From Apium graveolens (taxonomy: Eukaryota > Streptophyta > Magnoliopsida > Apiales > Apiaceae): a DNA stretch of 64,000 nt. Location of the stretch: assembly GCF_009905375.1 (NCBI RefSeq), contig NC_133656.1, forward strand, positions 234,989,111 through 235,053,110, written 5' to 3'. The notes under the pieces are model-generated. The model had not been told where the DNA came from, ran no database searches, and worked only from the letters and a program-made list of their open reading frames with translations. Of this stretch, positions 20,616-35,400 are shown piece by piece. Position 1 is the stretch's first letter, and every line of letters begins with the position of its first letter. A program made the translations under genes and the position numbers.

Positions 20616-21128
20616 ATGCCAACGCCACCGGCGCCCACCTCCGACCACCGTCACCATGCCGCCGGCGACAATCAAAAACCCAACCTAATCCTCCACTCTC
20701 TCCTAATCAAACCCATAATCTTCCTCTTCGTTCTCTCTCTCTTCCTCTTTCTCGGCCTCGCCGCTCTCTCTCTCCTCTTTCTCCTCCTCGCTGGATCGTC
20801 TCTGCACCTTTTTCACCGGCGCCGCACCACTGCCGCGTCGAACTCCATAACCCCATCTGAAATTGAGGAGAATCTCCCCGGGTTTAGATCCGACCCGAGA
20901 TCCGACCCGGTTAAAGAATGTGCGGTTTGTTTGGAATGGTTTAAAGAAGGGGAGAATTGTAGGAAGCTTGTGGATTGTAATCACGTGTTTCATTCGAAAT
21001 GTGTGGATTCTTGGTTGGTTAAAGTGTTGAATTGTCCGATTTGTAGAGGACCCGTTAAGTTTGATTCGGTCGGGTCGGGTTCTTTTGAGAATGATGATTA
21101 TAAGATGTGGTGGCCTGTGGGTGTTTGA
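20616..21128 (+). CDS. RING-H2 finger protein, ATL-family E3 ubiquitin ligase
   Basis: An intronless 170-residue protein. It has a hydrophobic, leucine-rich membrane segment (about residues 33-60), a short basic stretch (HRRR), a linker with ENLPGF, then a RING-H2 domain. The zinc ligands are C102, C105, C121, H123, H126, C129, C140 and C143 with the ATL spacing, plus the conserved W133 and P141. ATL proteins sit in membranes and transfer ubiquitin from E2 enzymes to substrates, often in defence or stress responses. Single-exon structure and size fit the family. The motif before the RING is LPGF rather than the full GLD motif, as in the ATL56-like subgroup, which would be my guess. Substrate unknown. 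Confidence 0.9.
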   Translation: MPTPPAPTSDHRHHAAGDNQKPNLILHSLLIKPIIFLFVLSLFLFLGLAALSLLFLLLAGSSLHLFHRRRTTAASNSITPSEIEENLPGFRSDPRSDPVKECAVCLEWFKEGENCRKLVDCNHVFHSKCVDSWLVKVLNCPICRGPVKFDSVGSGSFENDDYKMWWPVGV

Positions 21129-22960
21129 TTTAAAGATTTGGGCTTTTTTTTAATTTTGTAAGTTTTTTTAAGGTTTATGTTTTTTTTTAATTTCAATCAT
21201 TGTAATTATAAATTTTGGTAACTTTTAGTTGGCTAATAACATAATTCAGAAACAAGTTTAGTTTCGGTGAAATCGAAATTTGGTTGTGTATGATTAAATG
21301 GTAAATACTTATTTTAGGATTAATTATCTTGTTTGCTTGTTATATTCGATATGTATATCTGTTTAGTATATTTTAGGTTATATTAATGCAATATGCAAGT
21401 ATTGATTAGATTTTGGTGTGTGATTTGTAAATTGGTTTGGATATATCTGATGATTTGTTCGATATACGGGGTTATTAGATATTGCCATTGTTCATCAGCA
21501 ATTAACTTAATCAAATGGGACTTAGCGTTTTACTTGTATTACAGGCGTTCTGAACTTGAAATGGTGTATCCCTTGATTATGTAATTTATTAAGATTGTTG
21601 ATAAGTATTCACATTTGATAGTATTATATGTATGGTAGAAACGAAGATGGGCAACCAAGTAGATGGAAGACTGCAATAATCTGCAGAGAAAATACCGGAG
21701 AATGCATTGGGACAGAACATATACTGTCTCAGAAGGGGGGCAATTAGAGGTGTTGAATACAATCTACTATTTGTCTTTCGCAAACACTTAGTTTTAGGTA
21801 AAGGGTTAGTGATGATTTTTATAGTAGAATATTTGTAAGTGTTTAACTCTTGCAGTTCTTTGTATGAATGGCAGAATCAGAGTCCTGATTTGTGCCTTCA
21901 TTGTGTACAACTTTTTTGTAGATGATCTTTTTATAGAAATCACCTAATTACAATTTAAATGCTGATATGACTTATGTTAAAAGAACTTCCTTTGCATGAT
22001 CTCGTGGCTGTATTAAAAGAAATATCTTCTGAATTGCATGGCTAAATCTGGTTACCTGATTAAATACCTTTCTTTCTTTTTTTGGTTTCGAGGATATTGT
22101 CATTCTCTTTAGTGACCATAAGAGATGTCTTAGACTATTTATTTTTCCTCATTTTATTATATAGTACCATTATGTCTTAGACTTGGCCTGGAGCCTTATT
22201 ATGTTGATACTAGGTATATTGTAGATAATCCCAATTTCTGCGATTTTCATGGAGGAAATGAGCTGCAGGTGAACATGAGTTTTCTTTTGCACTGGGTTGA
22301 TATACAACTCTTTATTTGAGGGATTTAATGATTCAATTTGAATGACCAAACCTTTTTGTGTTGATGCTACCAGATAAAGTATCCAGAAATATGTGCTAAA
22401 AAGTGTTCACTCTCCCTATAGCTCTCTTGTCATACTCACATTATGTTATCAATTCCATATTTTCGTATCTTTAGCCTAGGCGTAGATCAATGTAACTTAC
22501 TCAAGAAGAGCAACCCAAAAATGGACCTCATACTTGGCATTTGTTAACATCTATGGCCTATAGGTTTGGGAAGTGCTAGGACTTGCTTGCGGAGAATCTA
22601 GCCAACATAGCTAACACCGTCCCAATCTTTCTTCGCTCTCAGGGTGTCTATGAACTTCTAACAATATAAAAAAGTTCATGTGCATACTAATTCTAGCTTT
22701 TCTTTACACGTACAACATTGTATTTTTCTCAGTTCTCTTTTGGCTGCTTCATGACAGGCTCATAAACATTATGACGACACAAGAAAACTGGAATCTTTAG
22801 AATTTAGATCCTATGAATAAGATCAAAAAACAAATCAATTAAAATCAAGAATCGGAATTCAGTCAACAGTTGAACCCAAAAACGAAAGTAACATTTAGAG
22901 TTTTTCACAAAGAGTGACAACCAAGGAATATGGAACAAAAACATTTGCACAACATTAGTG
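21129..22960. other. Intergenic DNA after the ATL gene
   Basis: The first 150 bp are the likely 3' UTR. The remainder is unique-looking AT-rich DNA without a convincing ORF, RNA gene or repeat that I can identify. Confidence 0.5.
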
Positions 22961-22967
22961 GAGACCA

Positions 22968-23642
22968 GAGGTGGCCACTTGTGCGGGTTTAAACTGTTCC
23001 CTCGGGACCGGCTTATACGAAAATCCAATTTTATTCGGTCGGGCTGGTTCAAACCCGCACAACTCGTTGAAACAGGAGTGCCGGTTACGAATTAGAAAGT
23101 TGAGATTCGGACCTAGACCGGCCCGCACAATCCGCCTGGCTCGCGGTTTCATATCAATTAATAGTTTGCTGTTTTTTTTTATTACTTCATATTGTTAAGA
23201 TACATTAATGTGAAAATATAATATTTTATTTTTGAAGTCAACGACTTCTACATGGGAGCATACGCATACTTATATTATATTGTAATAATTAAATTAGGAA
23301 TTAAGTAATTTAGTTAATAAAAAAATGAAAGTTACTAAGAATTGAAAATTTATTTAAAATGAAAATAATTTGGTAAAAAAGATTTAAACAAATATTTGTA
23401 ATAAATAATTAAAATTGTAGCCAAAAATCGAAAAATAATCAAGCGGTCCGTTCAACCCGCGCGACTCGGCCCGCACAAGCACGTGAGCTCGCGAGTCACG
23501 GTGCCGAATACGGTTTCTTTTTTTTCATATTCGAACTCGACTTCCGGCCCGACTCGTTTCTCCGATATGCCGGTTCAGAGTTCAAAATTAATGTGCTCGA
23601 CCCGTAGTCAGCCCCGCACGGACCGCCACCACCAGTTGAGAG
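22968..23642. mobile_element. Probable hAT-type non-autonomous DNA transposon
   Basis: The two ends are GC-rich and loosely inverted: CAGAGGTGGCCACTTGTGCGGG on the left, and CCCGCACGGACCGCCACC on the right. The middle is AT-rich. Subterminal CCCGCAC and GGTCGGGC words recur, as in plant hAT elements. The flanks GTGGAGAC (left) and GTTGAGAC (right) match at seven of eight positions, compatible with a hAT 8-bp target duplication. Exact ends are uncertain and there is no transposase. Confidence 0.5.
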
Positions 23643-24180
23643 TTGAGACCATCCACATAATCCACTTTCTGCATGTTCCAAGAGGTAATGATTTAAATGT
23701 CAAAACCAATTTCAATCTTTCCTACTAGGATTCGCTCAACAGATAGAAATCCAGGTTTGAAATAAAATAAACTAATTTGGATAGGAACATCCGAACATAT
23801 ATGAAATTGTGTTCCTGACATGTTTATGTGAACATAACAATGATATGTAAAGATCCCAAGAAATGATTATCACATTGCCCCTCAATTATATATCCTTGCC
23901 GTGAACTCCATAGTATAGAGTAATATATAAAATGGTAAACTATAACATTCATATCCAACAGGAATCTTGCTAACAAATTGAAATAAAAAAACAAGCCATT
24001 GCTGGCTGATTTGGTTTAGCTATTACTAAATAATCTCTGTAATATCAATGCAGTCTTAGCTGACAGGTAAAAACAAAATGGCAATCTTCCAATAATGTCA
24101 CAAATATTACCCGAATATCACATTTGATAAAAAGAAATAGTTTCTAGTACAAAAAAGATTATGAAGAAATATCCTAATGC

Positions 24181-26106
<1,926 letters not shown>

Positions 26107-26196
26107 GGCTTGAATTGAATCTGGAAGAGAAGAAGTGGGGAAGCTCAAATGGGAGTGTATGTATAATTTGAGTCGAGAGGCGGAGCTGCGGCTTGC

Positions 26197-26215
26197 AAAC
26201 CCTAGACTTATAAAC
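26197..26215 (-). promoter_or_regulatory. eS24 core promoter: TATA-like box and telo-box
   Basis: Minus-strand GTTTATAAGT (26206-26215) is followed by the telo-box AAACCCTA read on the plus strand (26197-26204), 90-110 bp before the ATG. Telo-boxes near the start site are a known signature of plant translation-machinery genes. Confidence 0.55.
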
Positions 26216-26219
26216 AACT

Positions 26220-26835
26220 GGACTTTATATTTGGGTTGGGTAGGTTTTCATATATACGGGCCGGGTTATGGGTTACATAAACACCTGTTATTTCGCTAAT
26301 CTTTTTGGGTCAATGAAATTGTGCAGGAAAAAAGTTTTTTTTAGGGAAAATGAATAAAAAGTAATCTAAAAAGTTGCTTTAAAATAGATAAACATGTAAA
26401 TAAAAATGTCAGAGAAGTTATCAAAAATACTGTTTTTAAGTTATTTTTGCGATATTACTATATTTGCATATTGGGTAATAAATGAGTTTTTTTATTTTTA
26501 AGGTTGCACCTAATTGCATAAAGTTGTAAAAACTCGTCGAATATTGAATCAATTTGCATTGAATTATTGGAGAACACGTATTTTTATAAAAATTAGTTAA
26601 AAATTGTATTTTGTCAATAAAAAATAAAAAAAATACGTATTTTAGGCAAAATTTTAAAAGAAAGTGATTGTTTTTTTTTCAATTTTCTCAAGCTCGGGTA
26701 TTTTTCAAGAAATTCAATTATATTATTCGAATAAGAATGTTTTATTAGTTAGTAATTTTAAAATTTAAATTCTAGATATACTAAAATCATACATGATTTC
26801 TTCATTTCCAACTCATGTATGATATTTGATATGAC
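26220..26835. other. AT-rich intergenic DNA
   Basis: I see no gene. There are several A/T homopolymers. Confidence 0.5.
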
Positions 26836-26975
26836 ATCAAGTGCCTAAATTAAAGGTTTTATATATTGTATTCATATGTAGAAAATGGATATGAGATGTT
26901 GGTGGATCAAGTGCCTAAATTAAAGGTTTTATATACTGTATTCATACCAGAAAATGGTTATGAGATGTCTGTGGC
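26836..26975 (+). repeat. 70-bp tandem duplication
   Basis: Two adjacent units beginning ATCAAGTGCCTAAATTAAAG at 26836 and 26906, with few differences. The second carries a small change near its end. Confidence 0.8.
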
Positions 26976-26999
26976 CTTGCTAAGCAAGCCTTAAGTGAT

Positions 27000-27155
27000 A
27001 GTATGATATTGGCCGGGTGCCAGGGTCAGGGCTCAGGGCTGCACGAATTTAATTTTGGACATATTTCAAAAGACATCATTTTAATGTAGTTAATCAGCTG
27101 CTTTATATACTAGCAACCTACCATTCCCATAAATGATGTGGGACAACCCTCAACA
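27000..27155 (-). repeat. Start of an LTR-like sequence
   Basis: On the minus strand a purine tract (GAGGGAGAT, 27156-27164) is followed by TGTTGAGGGTTGTCCCACAT at 27155. This is the arrangement of a polypurine tract and LTR start. The far end is not resolved, so the family is unknown. Confidence 0.4.
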
Positions 27156-27319
27156 ATCTCCCTCTTCGCATATCGACCTCGACATCTGTCGGATTTACGT
27201 CTTGATTATGTGATTTGCTCTCTCTTGTACCCATACTGGAATCCTTCTATTTTTCTAAGTCCCCCTAGACCAATACTGGAAGGCACACCTGCCTTTTCCG
27301 TGAGCCCATACTGGGTAGT

Positions 27320-27502
27320 TCATCTGCCTTGTTCTAGGTCCATTTTGAAAGCCCGTATGAGATTGTTGTGTACTGTCATAATTTGAAGCCTCCCTTGCCA
27401 TCTCGGCACGTAGGGTTCATGCCGAGTGAAGCCTCCCTCGCCATTTCCTTCAGATCTGCTATCACTTCCATCATAAGAACTTTCATCACGATTATATGAC
27501 AT
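27320..27502 (-). pseudogene. N-terminal gag remnant of a Tat-like element
   Basis: A 60-residue frame starting MSYNRDESSYDGSDSRSEGN, located about 40 nt after the primer-binding site of the LTR at 27560. It is hydrophilic and acidic, in the position of a gag N-terminus, and ends at a stop. The sequence then continues to a polypurine-like tract without any pol. Confidence 0.5.
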
Positions 27503-27540
27503 CTTTTCCTCCTAAAATTATGATCTTGATCAACACCCCT

Positions 27541-27555
27541 CCTTATAGCGCCAAT
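27541..27555 (-). other. Primer-binding site of a Tat-like LTR relic
   Basis: Minus-strand TTGGCGCTATAAGG lies just inside the LTR end CCTCCGTCA. It is nearly the same as the site at 16521-16538. Confidence 0.55.
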
Positions 27556-27559
27556 TTAT

Positions 27560-28789
27560 TGACGGAGGAATTTGGTATCAACAAAGTTTGAGTTTCGTCG
27601 CCGAAATCAAGATCTACGATGGTGGTTCTTCGCAAGAAAATCAAGTGGTGTGTGGTGGTTGTGTGTTAATTGGTGGCTGAGATTGATTAGGGCAAGTGGT
27701 GGCTCATATTCAGCTCTCAACTTATTCCCCCTCTTAATGTGCCTACGTACCCTTTATATAGGGATCAAGCCTGTCATAGTTCTTTGGGAACAAGAAATCT
27801 AATAGGCTTAAACTTTTCATTCTTAGACCCGGTAGAAGTCCCTCCAGAATCCATCTTTCGCTAGCTTTAGGAATGTCCAACTATGAGGCCCAAGGCTCGC
27901 TCGTAATCGTAGGACTTCACGGATAGTGCATCTCCCTGTACAAGGATAACACTCCGCTACAACTATCTCTTGATTCACAAACGCAGGTATAACCACAGTT
28001 CACCCCAAATGCCGAACGCATCTCTGTCCCCCGCATGAGGATAACCTACCGGATAGCAGGACAAATGATCCCAAGCTCTTGGGTGCAAAGTGCAGGATAA
28101 CTCCAAAGTTCTCCAACGAGGACACCCGTTGAATACTAGAATAGAGCTCATAAATCACACACCAATGTTCATCCCGCATCCCCAACGAGGACACCCGTTG
28201 AATACATGAGGAGGCCTCTAATCATCAGTCATACCCCTGTAGGCCTTCTAGCTTTTCACGGACATCCCCCTCCTTGACCGACTCAAGGAGGGAATTATTC
28301 AAAAAAGTACAAGCAACAAATACATTAGTAAAAATAATACTCCATTGCTTCTCCCATCCTTACCTTGTCCTGAACTAGCCTTTGTTTGCCTTGCCCTATA
28401 TGAGGACAAGCCCAATCACTTCAATGAATCCAAAGTTATACATTTTCCAATACATAACGCGTTCTACTCTCGTAGAATGCACGCATTCTCTCTTTTATTG
28501 TGACTCTGGCACATGACCAATTCAATCTTCTCATTTCACACTAAAAGGGCGCGTCCTAGGCCCTGTGCGCGTCATCTCATCTCTTGGCATTACAACCTTA
28601 ATCTCAAACAATACAGTTCACACGGTCTGCACAATATTTAGACGCGTCTTAATATTGTGGGCGCGCCTTTGCCTCGCGCGTTGCAGCCCAAAATTCTATC
28701 CTTCATCTTTTTGCTCTAATGTGATCTCAGTGGACACATACTCGGTCCGAAATGATCCGTAATCAAATTTTTGACCATAACAAGAATCA
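27560..28789 (-). repeat. Tat-like gypsy LTR (about 1.23 kb)
   Basis: On the plus strand it starts TGACGGAGG and ends CAAGAATCA, giving TG/CA termini on the minus strand. It contains a TATA-like CTATATAAAGGG (minus strand, near 27750) and a local duplication of AACGAGGACACCCGTTGAATAC near 28110 and 28180. The inner edge abuts a primer-binding site and a gag start. No partner LTR of the same sequence is seen, so this is a truncated element. Confidence 0.6.
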
Positions 28790-29418
28790 TTGGAATTAAT
28801 ATTAAAAAAAACATGTATAGTAAGTCCTGTAATTCGTGGGGATTTTGTAATCATTATTAATAAGCAGAAACAAATAAAATTTTGATACCTAATTTATTAA
28901 CGCGTTCGTTTGATCACACGTTAGAGAAATCGATACTATAAGCATATAAATGAAATTTAAACTTAATTATTGCTCATTCCTTTTTCCAGAAAAACCTTGG
29001 TCAAACAAGACCTAAACAAATACTCGTTCTCATTACGTAGTTCTACAGGATCTTGTCTGCGCTTGACAGGGCTAATAATCTTATTTAGGTCAAAGTAACT
29101 GACTGATTTTCTTTTATTTCTTACCAAACAACACTGCTTGTGTTGTGTCATCACATTCACATGTGTAATAAACAGACCAGTAGAAACAAAGTGCTAGTAG
29201 CACTACAAGTCTACAATATTAACCACTAAAGCAGCCCTCTTTTTCCTGCAAATTCCAAATCTGTGACCCCAAAATTCACAACCCCACAATTCTTTTTCAC
29301 ATTTGCTCAAATGGGTTTTGTATAAATCTTGGTTTCTTTCTAGTTTTCAGGGTCTTTTATAAATCTTGATTATATAATAATTTTATAATACTATCACTAT
29401 CACTTTCAGTTTTTTTGT
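28790..29418 (+). other. Upstream region of the CNGC gene
   Basis: No gene. The last 150 bp are T-rich and probably hold the promoter and 5' leader of the channel gene. I could not pick a single TATA box. Confidence 0.45.
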
Positions 29419-32400
29419 ATGGAGGTGAAGAAAGACAAACTTGTGAGGTATGCACTTGTAGTTTTTCTTGCTTAATTGTTCACTCTTAAGTTTAGTTAAG
29501 TTGAGTACTTAATAATTGTAAGTTTACTATGTAGTACAGATGGTTTTGGTATTGATATTTAGTTTTAATGTTAATGATTATGATGGGTAGTGGTGGATCT
29601 AGAATATCAAGATGGAGTATAAAACAGTGTGTGCTTTAGTATGTTAATCAGTTCTGTTGGTTTGTGTAAAATTTTAGTATGTTGTTGATAAGATATGGGG
29701 TTGAGTATCACAGTTCAAGATATGCTTGTCTGTTTTTGACAAAGCCGAGGAAAGGAGGGGGAATCTTTATGACAATGTAGATTTGCCATGTAGTTGATTG
29801 TCACAGTTGTAGTAGTCTCGTAGATACGGATTTCTCTGACAGAAATGAAGAATTGGAGCGGAAGGTTACATGAAATACAGTTTAGGGAAGGCATAGCTAA
29901 CTGTAAATGTTGATACAACTTCCAAAGTAATTTGATACTTAGAGAATAACACCACAAATACTAATTTATCCGTGTAAAAAGGTTTGCTGGATACAGCAAT
30001 ATTACAGCGAATGATTAAGTCACTCAGCTCAAGTAGTTTGCAATAAATCACAAGCTTTATATGAAACTCCATATAAAATAAACAAAAAATATATATCTGG
30101 ATGATATATAAATTATATAATCAGACTACTGATAGAAAGGGAATATGTTTAATCTTGAACCAATTTAAGCCTCTGTGTTTCCAATATTATTTTTGAAGAA
30201 ACAAGGAACTAGAAGCTAGCTTAATACAACTAAAGATTGTTAATATGGCTACAAAATTAGTATATGCCAATCATGCATGAAGTCATTCAACTTTTATGTT
30301 AGTACCTTAGTGTCCGTAGTTTGTACTTAATTTTAAAATGATTATCAGCTTATCTGTTATCAGGGTTTGGTACATGTTTATTTTATAGCTAAACCCACCC
30401 AATGCCAAGGTCAAGTTTGTAACCTTTTTCTCTATACTAAATTAACTTTTTACTTCCATTTATTCAGGGGATCCAGTAATACTAAGTGATCCGTCTGATA
30501 ATTTACTTGTAGGTTTTATTCTGATGCAAAGTTGAGGAAAGATGCTTTATGGGCAAAAACTGATCCTTCATATCTACAAAAGTCATCATCGGGATACAAG
30601 GTTTCATCTTCCTTGCTAAAAGGAGACAGTGTGTTACCTAGTAGAAATAAATTATCTGGGAAGTCTAAGGTGTTTTCGGAGGACTATGAGCCATGGAGTC
30701 GGAGAATTCTTGATCCGGGTAGTGAAATTGTGCTTCAGTGGAACCGCATTTTCATAGTATCGTGTTTGATGGCACTTTTTATTGATCCACTGTATTTTTA
30801 CTTGCCAAGTGTTGGTGGGAGCAAGGAATCATGGTGTGTGAAGACGGATTTGAATTTGCGAATTATAGTGACTTGTTTCCGGAGTATTGCTGATTTTTTC
30901 TATATTTTACATGTGGTAATTAAGTTCCGAACTGCATATGTTGCGCCAAGTTCTCGAGTGTTTGGGAGAGGGGAGCTTGTTATGGACCCCAAGAAGATTG
31001 CACATAGATATATGAGATCTGACTTCTTTATAGATCTGATTGCTACACTGCCCCTTCCTCAGGTAACATGTCTTACAGTCCTATCTCGATCTTATGTGTT
31101 AGACATAAATTTAGATTTTAGTATCTTATATCAGTAAGTCACAGCATTATACCATTGCAAATGTTTAATCTCAACAATCATAATAATTTTTTTTAAAATG
31201 CTTCTCCTGCGTGCATGTTCATTTTTACATGTAGATGCAGTAGGTAAGTAATTTTGTACATTATTGGTGTGCGCATGCGCACATATTCTTGCTGTACTTG
31301 TACTTTGAGAATGCAGAGAATTTTGTACAAGAGAAGGTGTAATTGTCCGCCAATCTTGTTTTTGTAGATGAAGTCTCCTTTCATATGAGACTTACCCTTG
31401 TTGTATGTATAAACATTTGGGAGGGGGAAGGATGGAATTGAGGAAGAACGACACAGAAGGCACAGGAGCCTAACGGTCCCAGTGCCAAATGCCAAGTCTT
31501 TATTAAAACTTCGGCGATTTTAATTTGTATAGAATATGTAAGACTTAATGACCAGAATAGGCAGATAAGACTTTGATAAAAAGAAGGTATTTTAGAATAA
31601 TCATGCTTACCTAAACAATACAGACTAAGTAGAAGTTTTCATCAAATCATTTGTGGATTGCAGTTTGGCAGTGTCTAGTATTACTAAGCTTTTAATATTG
31701 AGTATTGCCTGATAACACTTTTCTTAAGAACAAATACATTGTATGATTTTCTTTGTTGCAGATTGTCATCTGGTTTGTTATTCCTGCTACCAGAAGTCCA
31801 GGAGCTAATCATAATAACAATGCCCTTGCATTGATTGTGCTGCTCCAGTATATTCCGAGATTTTATCTGATTTTTCCATTAAGCTCACAAATAATTAAAG
31901 CAAACGGAGTTGTGACAAAAACCGCTTGGGCGGGGGCTGCATATAATCTGCTACTTTACATGCTGGCCAGCCATGTATGTTGTTTAAAAATAGTTTTTTT
32001 TGCATCTTCTTCTGTTTTAAGTTCGAGTAAATCTCACTTCAACTATGATATTTAAACCCATGGATGGGGCAATCAATTGCGAAAATTATATTTAGACTAT
32101 CTATAGCGTGTTGTTTAGTACACTAAAAATTATACTGTTCATGTAGGTTTTAGGGGCAGCATGGTACTTGTTGTCACTTGACCGTCATGCCTCATGCTGG
32201 AAATCAATATGCCATAGTGAAACCAGCTCCAAAAAATGCTCCGAATATCTTAACTGTTATGCCTTCAACCATGATACTCGCAGGACTTGGGCTAACAGTA
32301 CTAATGTGTTTTCAAAATGTAATCCTGATAAAGAGATTGACTTTAAGTATGGCATCTTTGAAAATGCAATCAAGAAAAATGTCGTCTCCTCAAATTTTTT

Positions 32401-35400
32401 GGAGAAGTACTTTTATTGTTTGTGGTGGGGCCTACAGAACTTAAGGTATTTTTCTTCTAGACCCTGGGTTGTTTGGAACGACAAAACATTATCATTGTTA
32501 GAACTTCTTAGTAATGTTTTTCGGGTTTAAAAGATGGTGTTCTAATTTTATTAAATTAGACTCCAGAGCAGATAGCTAATCTGAAGTATGTAGTAAGTTC
32601 TGTTAATATCACCAATAACATATTTATAAATTTTGACTGCGATGTACCCACAAAAAGGCAAATTAGTCTCATAGGCAAGTAGTAAACTACTAAAAGAGCT
32701 TTATTAAGAATTATAAACTTATGGATATATCTTTTGGTTATCAAAATGCTTTGTTACCTGAATGCGGTTGGAAGTGTCCACCATGGATGCATGTCCAAGT
32801 GTCGAGCTCTGCAATATTTTGATGTTTTTGTCCTGAGATAAGTGTCCAATTTTCCATAGTCCATACCCATGTCCGATTGTCTAGTGTCTGGCAAAATGAA
32901 GAGTCCAGGTAACAGATCTAAAATTTGCTACACCTTTGAATAGCAAACAAAAAATACACGTGCTTGATCAGTGTAATACGTTTGAACTTTATGATTCTGT
33001 TTGCTTTTCCCAAACTATGTGAAATGCCATGTGAACAGAGACAGACATGATCTAGTTCTCATTGGCATATCTAGCAGATGTTCTAATGCTTTAAAGAGTT
33101 ATAAACACAATAATGACAATCCTATATGATATATGTAAATTCTCCTCTTACTTATGAAAGCGCTATAGGTGCTATAGCTCTATAGGTAATGGCATACTCG
33201 GGCTTGTCTGGGTAAAAAGTGAAAGTAAAGCATACGCATACTTTAGGATAGATGCATACTCATTGTTAAAGAGTATAAGATCCTGTTCGGACCTTCCTAT
33301 GACACCTTAAGGTTTTAGACGGACTGATTACTTAACATGGTATCAGAGCTCGGTTTAGGAAGGGAGTCGAGTTCGAGTCCTCCCACCCTCATTTGTTTAA
33401 TTTAAATATTTGTTATTGGCATGGATATTGGTATTTGTTGCATTTGTTGTTGTCAGTCGTAGTGAAACGTATCATACGATTGAGGGGGAGTGTTAAAGAG
33501 TATAAAATCCTGTCCAGGCCTTTCTCTGACACCTTAAGATTTTAGACGGACGGGTTACTTAACACTCGTAAACAGAAAAATAAAAAAGAAAGAGTATAAC
33601 TTGCTCAAGAATTGCATTAAGGTCCAGACATCCAGGCTATTTCTAAGAGTTTTTTAATACTTTCAATTACACAAGTTGAAGGGGTTCCAGGTTCTTCAGT
33701 CAATGCATGCAGTTTTACCCCTTTATGTAGAGTTTTGTTGAGGAGCCGAACTCCACATAGCACAAAAAGAGCAATCCCAAGTTTTGTTTAATTTATATTT
33801 GTAAATTAGCTGTGACCCCCGCGCGCGCACACACTCTAAACTTTACATTTTTAATTGTACGGATCTCTGAGAAGTTCTGGTCTTAACATGGAGTGGGTTT
33901 ATTTCAAGTATTATGAAACTTAAATCAACCAAGAAGGTTCGTTTCTTCCTGCACGAGTTAACGGAGGTCACTCATCACTACTGTTCAGGAGTAAATGATG
34001 TAAATTAGCTGTTAATTTGTTGGCACATCCATTAATCTCATACAAATGTTGTTCCTTCTACTAGTTCATATGGGCAGAATTTATCGACAAGCACGTATAT
34101 CGAGGAGACGGCATTTGCCATACTCATCGCCATCGTGGGTCTCGTTCTATTTGCGCATTTGATTGGAAATATGCAGGTAAGTTGAATTGCTTGACTCTAC
34201 CTTTTCCTCCTATTCTGTTATTTCAATTGTTTTTTATTATAACAACCTGTACAGTAAATCTAGTTCATGACATTGGGTCGAGTGAATTCCCTTTGTTCCT
34301 TCCAAAGTTTGTTTTTTCATATCTGAGTTGAATTTTATTCAGTTGTTTGATCAAAACCTTCTCTTAACTTTGTTTCATATTCTCGCATCAGTTGAGTATT
34401 TTTGTATAGAAAAGTAAAGTTGGTAAACTTATGATCACACAATTTAAGCTATATAAAGGATTATTTAAAATCCTGAGGGTGACATGATAGCTATATGTAA
34501 GCAGTAGATAAAATTGCGGTACTGTGCTCTGGCACAAACACATACATCCGAAGGAGCAGTTCTGTACCTAGTTTCAGTGAGATTTCCATCTACCAGATCT
34601 TAAACTCGATAAGGTTTAGGTTATGAAAAATCACCTGCCTGGCTTACTTTAGGTTTTAGCCGAATTCTCAAGGGTTGTACAGCGAAAGGGTCTAACAATG
34701 AATATTTCATCGAACTTTTCGACTCTAGTGTACATCGTTATGACTAGCATTCCTAAAGAAATGAAAATTATATACTAGTACGTAGATGCTAGATGCTTGA
34801 CTAGATGATTATCATGGACCATAATTTGCTGGCCTTTGACTTGAATAGTGGAATAAAAATGTCCCGTAAGGTTTTGACCACAATTTTGTAAAATTGTTGT
34901 GTGATGGAGCCTGGAGGTATATACATCATAATTCTCTAAGTTTACCCAGAAATTTTTCACTGTCCTTAAAGTTTTCTTTAATGATACGATAGTTGCTGAG
35001 CTTGATATTTTTGAAAGAAAATCTGCTGGGATTAATTGGAAGAATTTTTGAGGATTTATGCTTCCCCTATCTTTATAAGTTCCTAGTAAATTACACCAAT
35101 CATCCATATGATATGATCTTTAAACCAACTCACGTACCACTTGAATCGGCGAACAACCGAATGTTAGTATTTGCAGCCACTCGGCCCCTGACTAAATTTA
35201 AAAAGAATTTTCTGCATGCTAATATAGCTTAACAGAAACCATAAAGATTTTGCACACTTTGATATCTTTGTTTTATCGGCCCTTGATAAAGATAGCTAGA
35301 ATACCTTTTACATATATATCTTTTTTCTCATAATTTGATTATAATACTTTATAATTACTGCACTACACATACATCACACATGCTACTTTCATTGAACTCT

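Noticed and set aside
27138..28194. Short frames within the Tat-like LTR and leader (27138, 27572, 28000)
   Set aside because: They lie in LTR or leader DNA and carry no recognisable domain.
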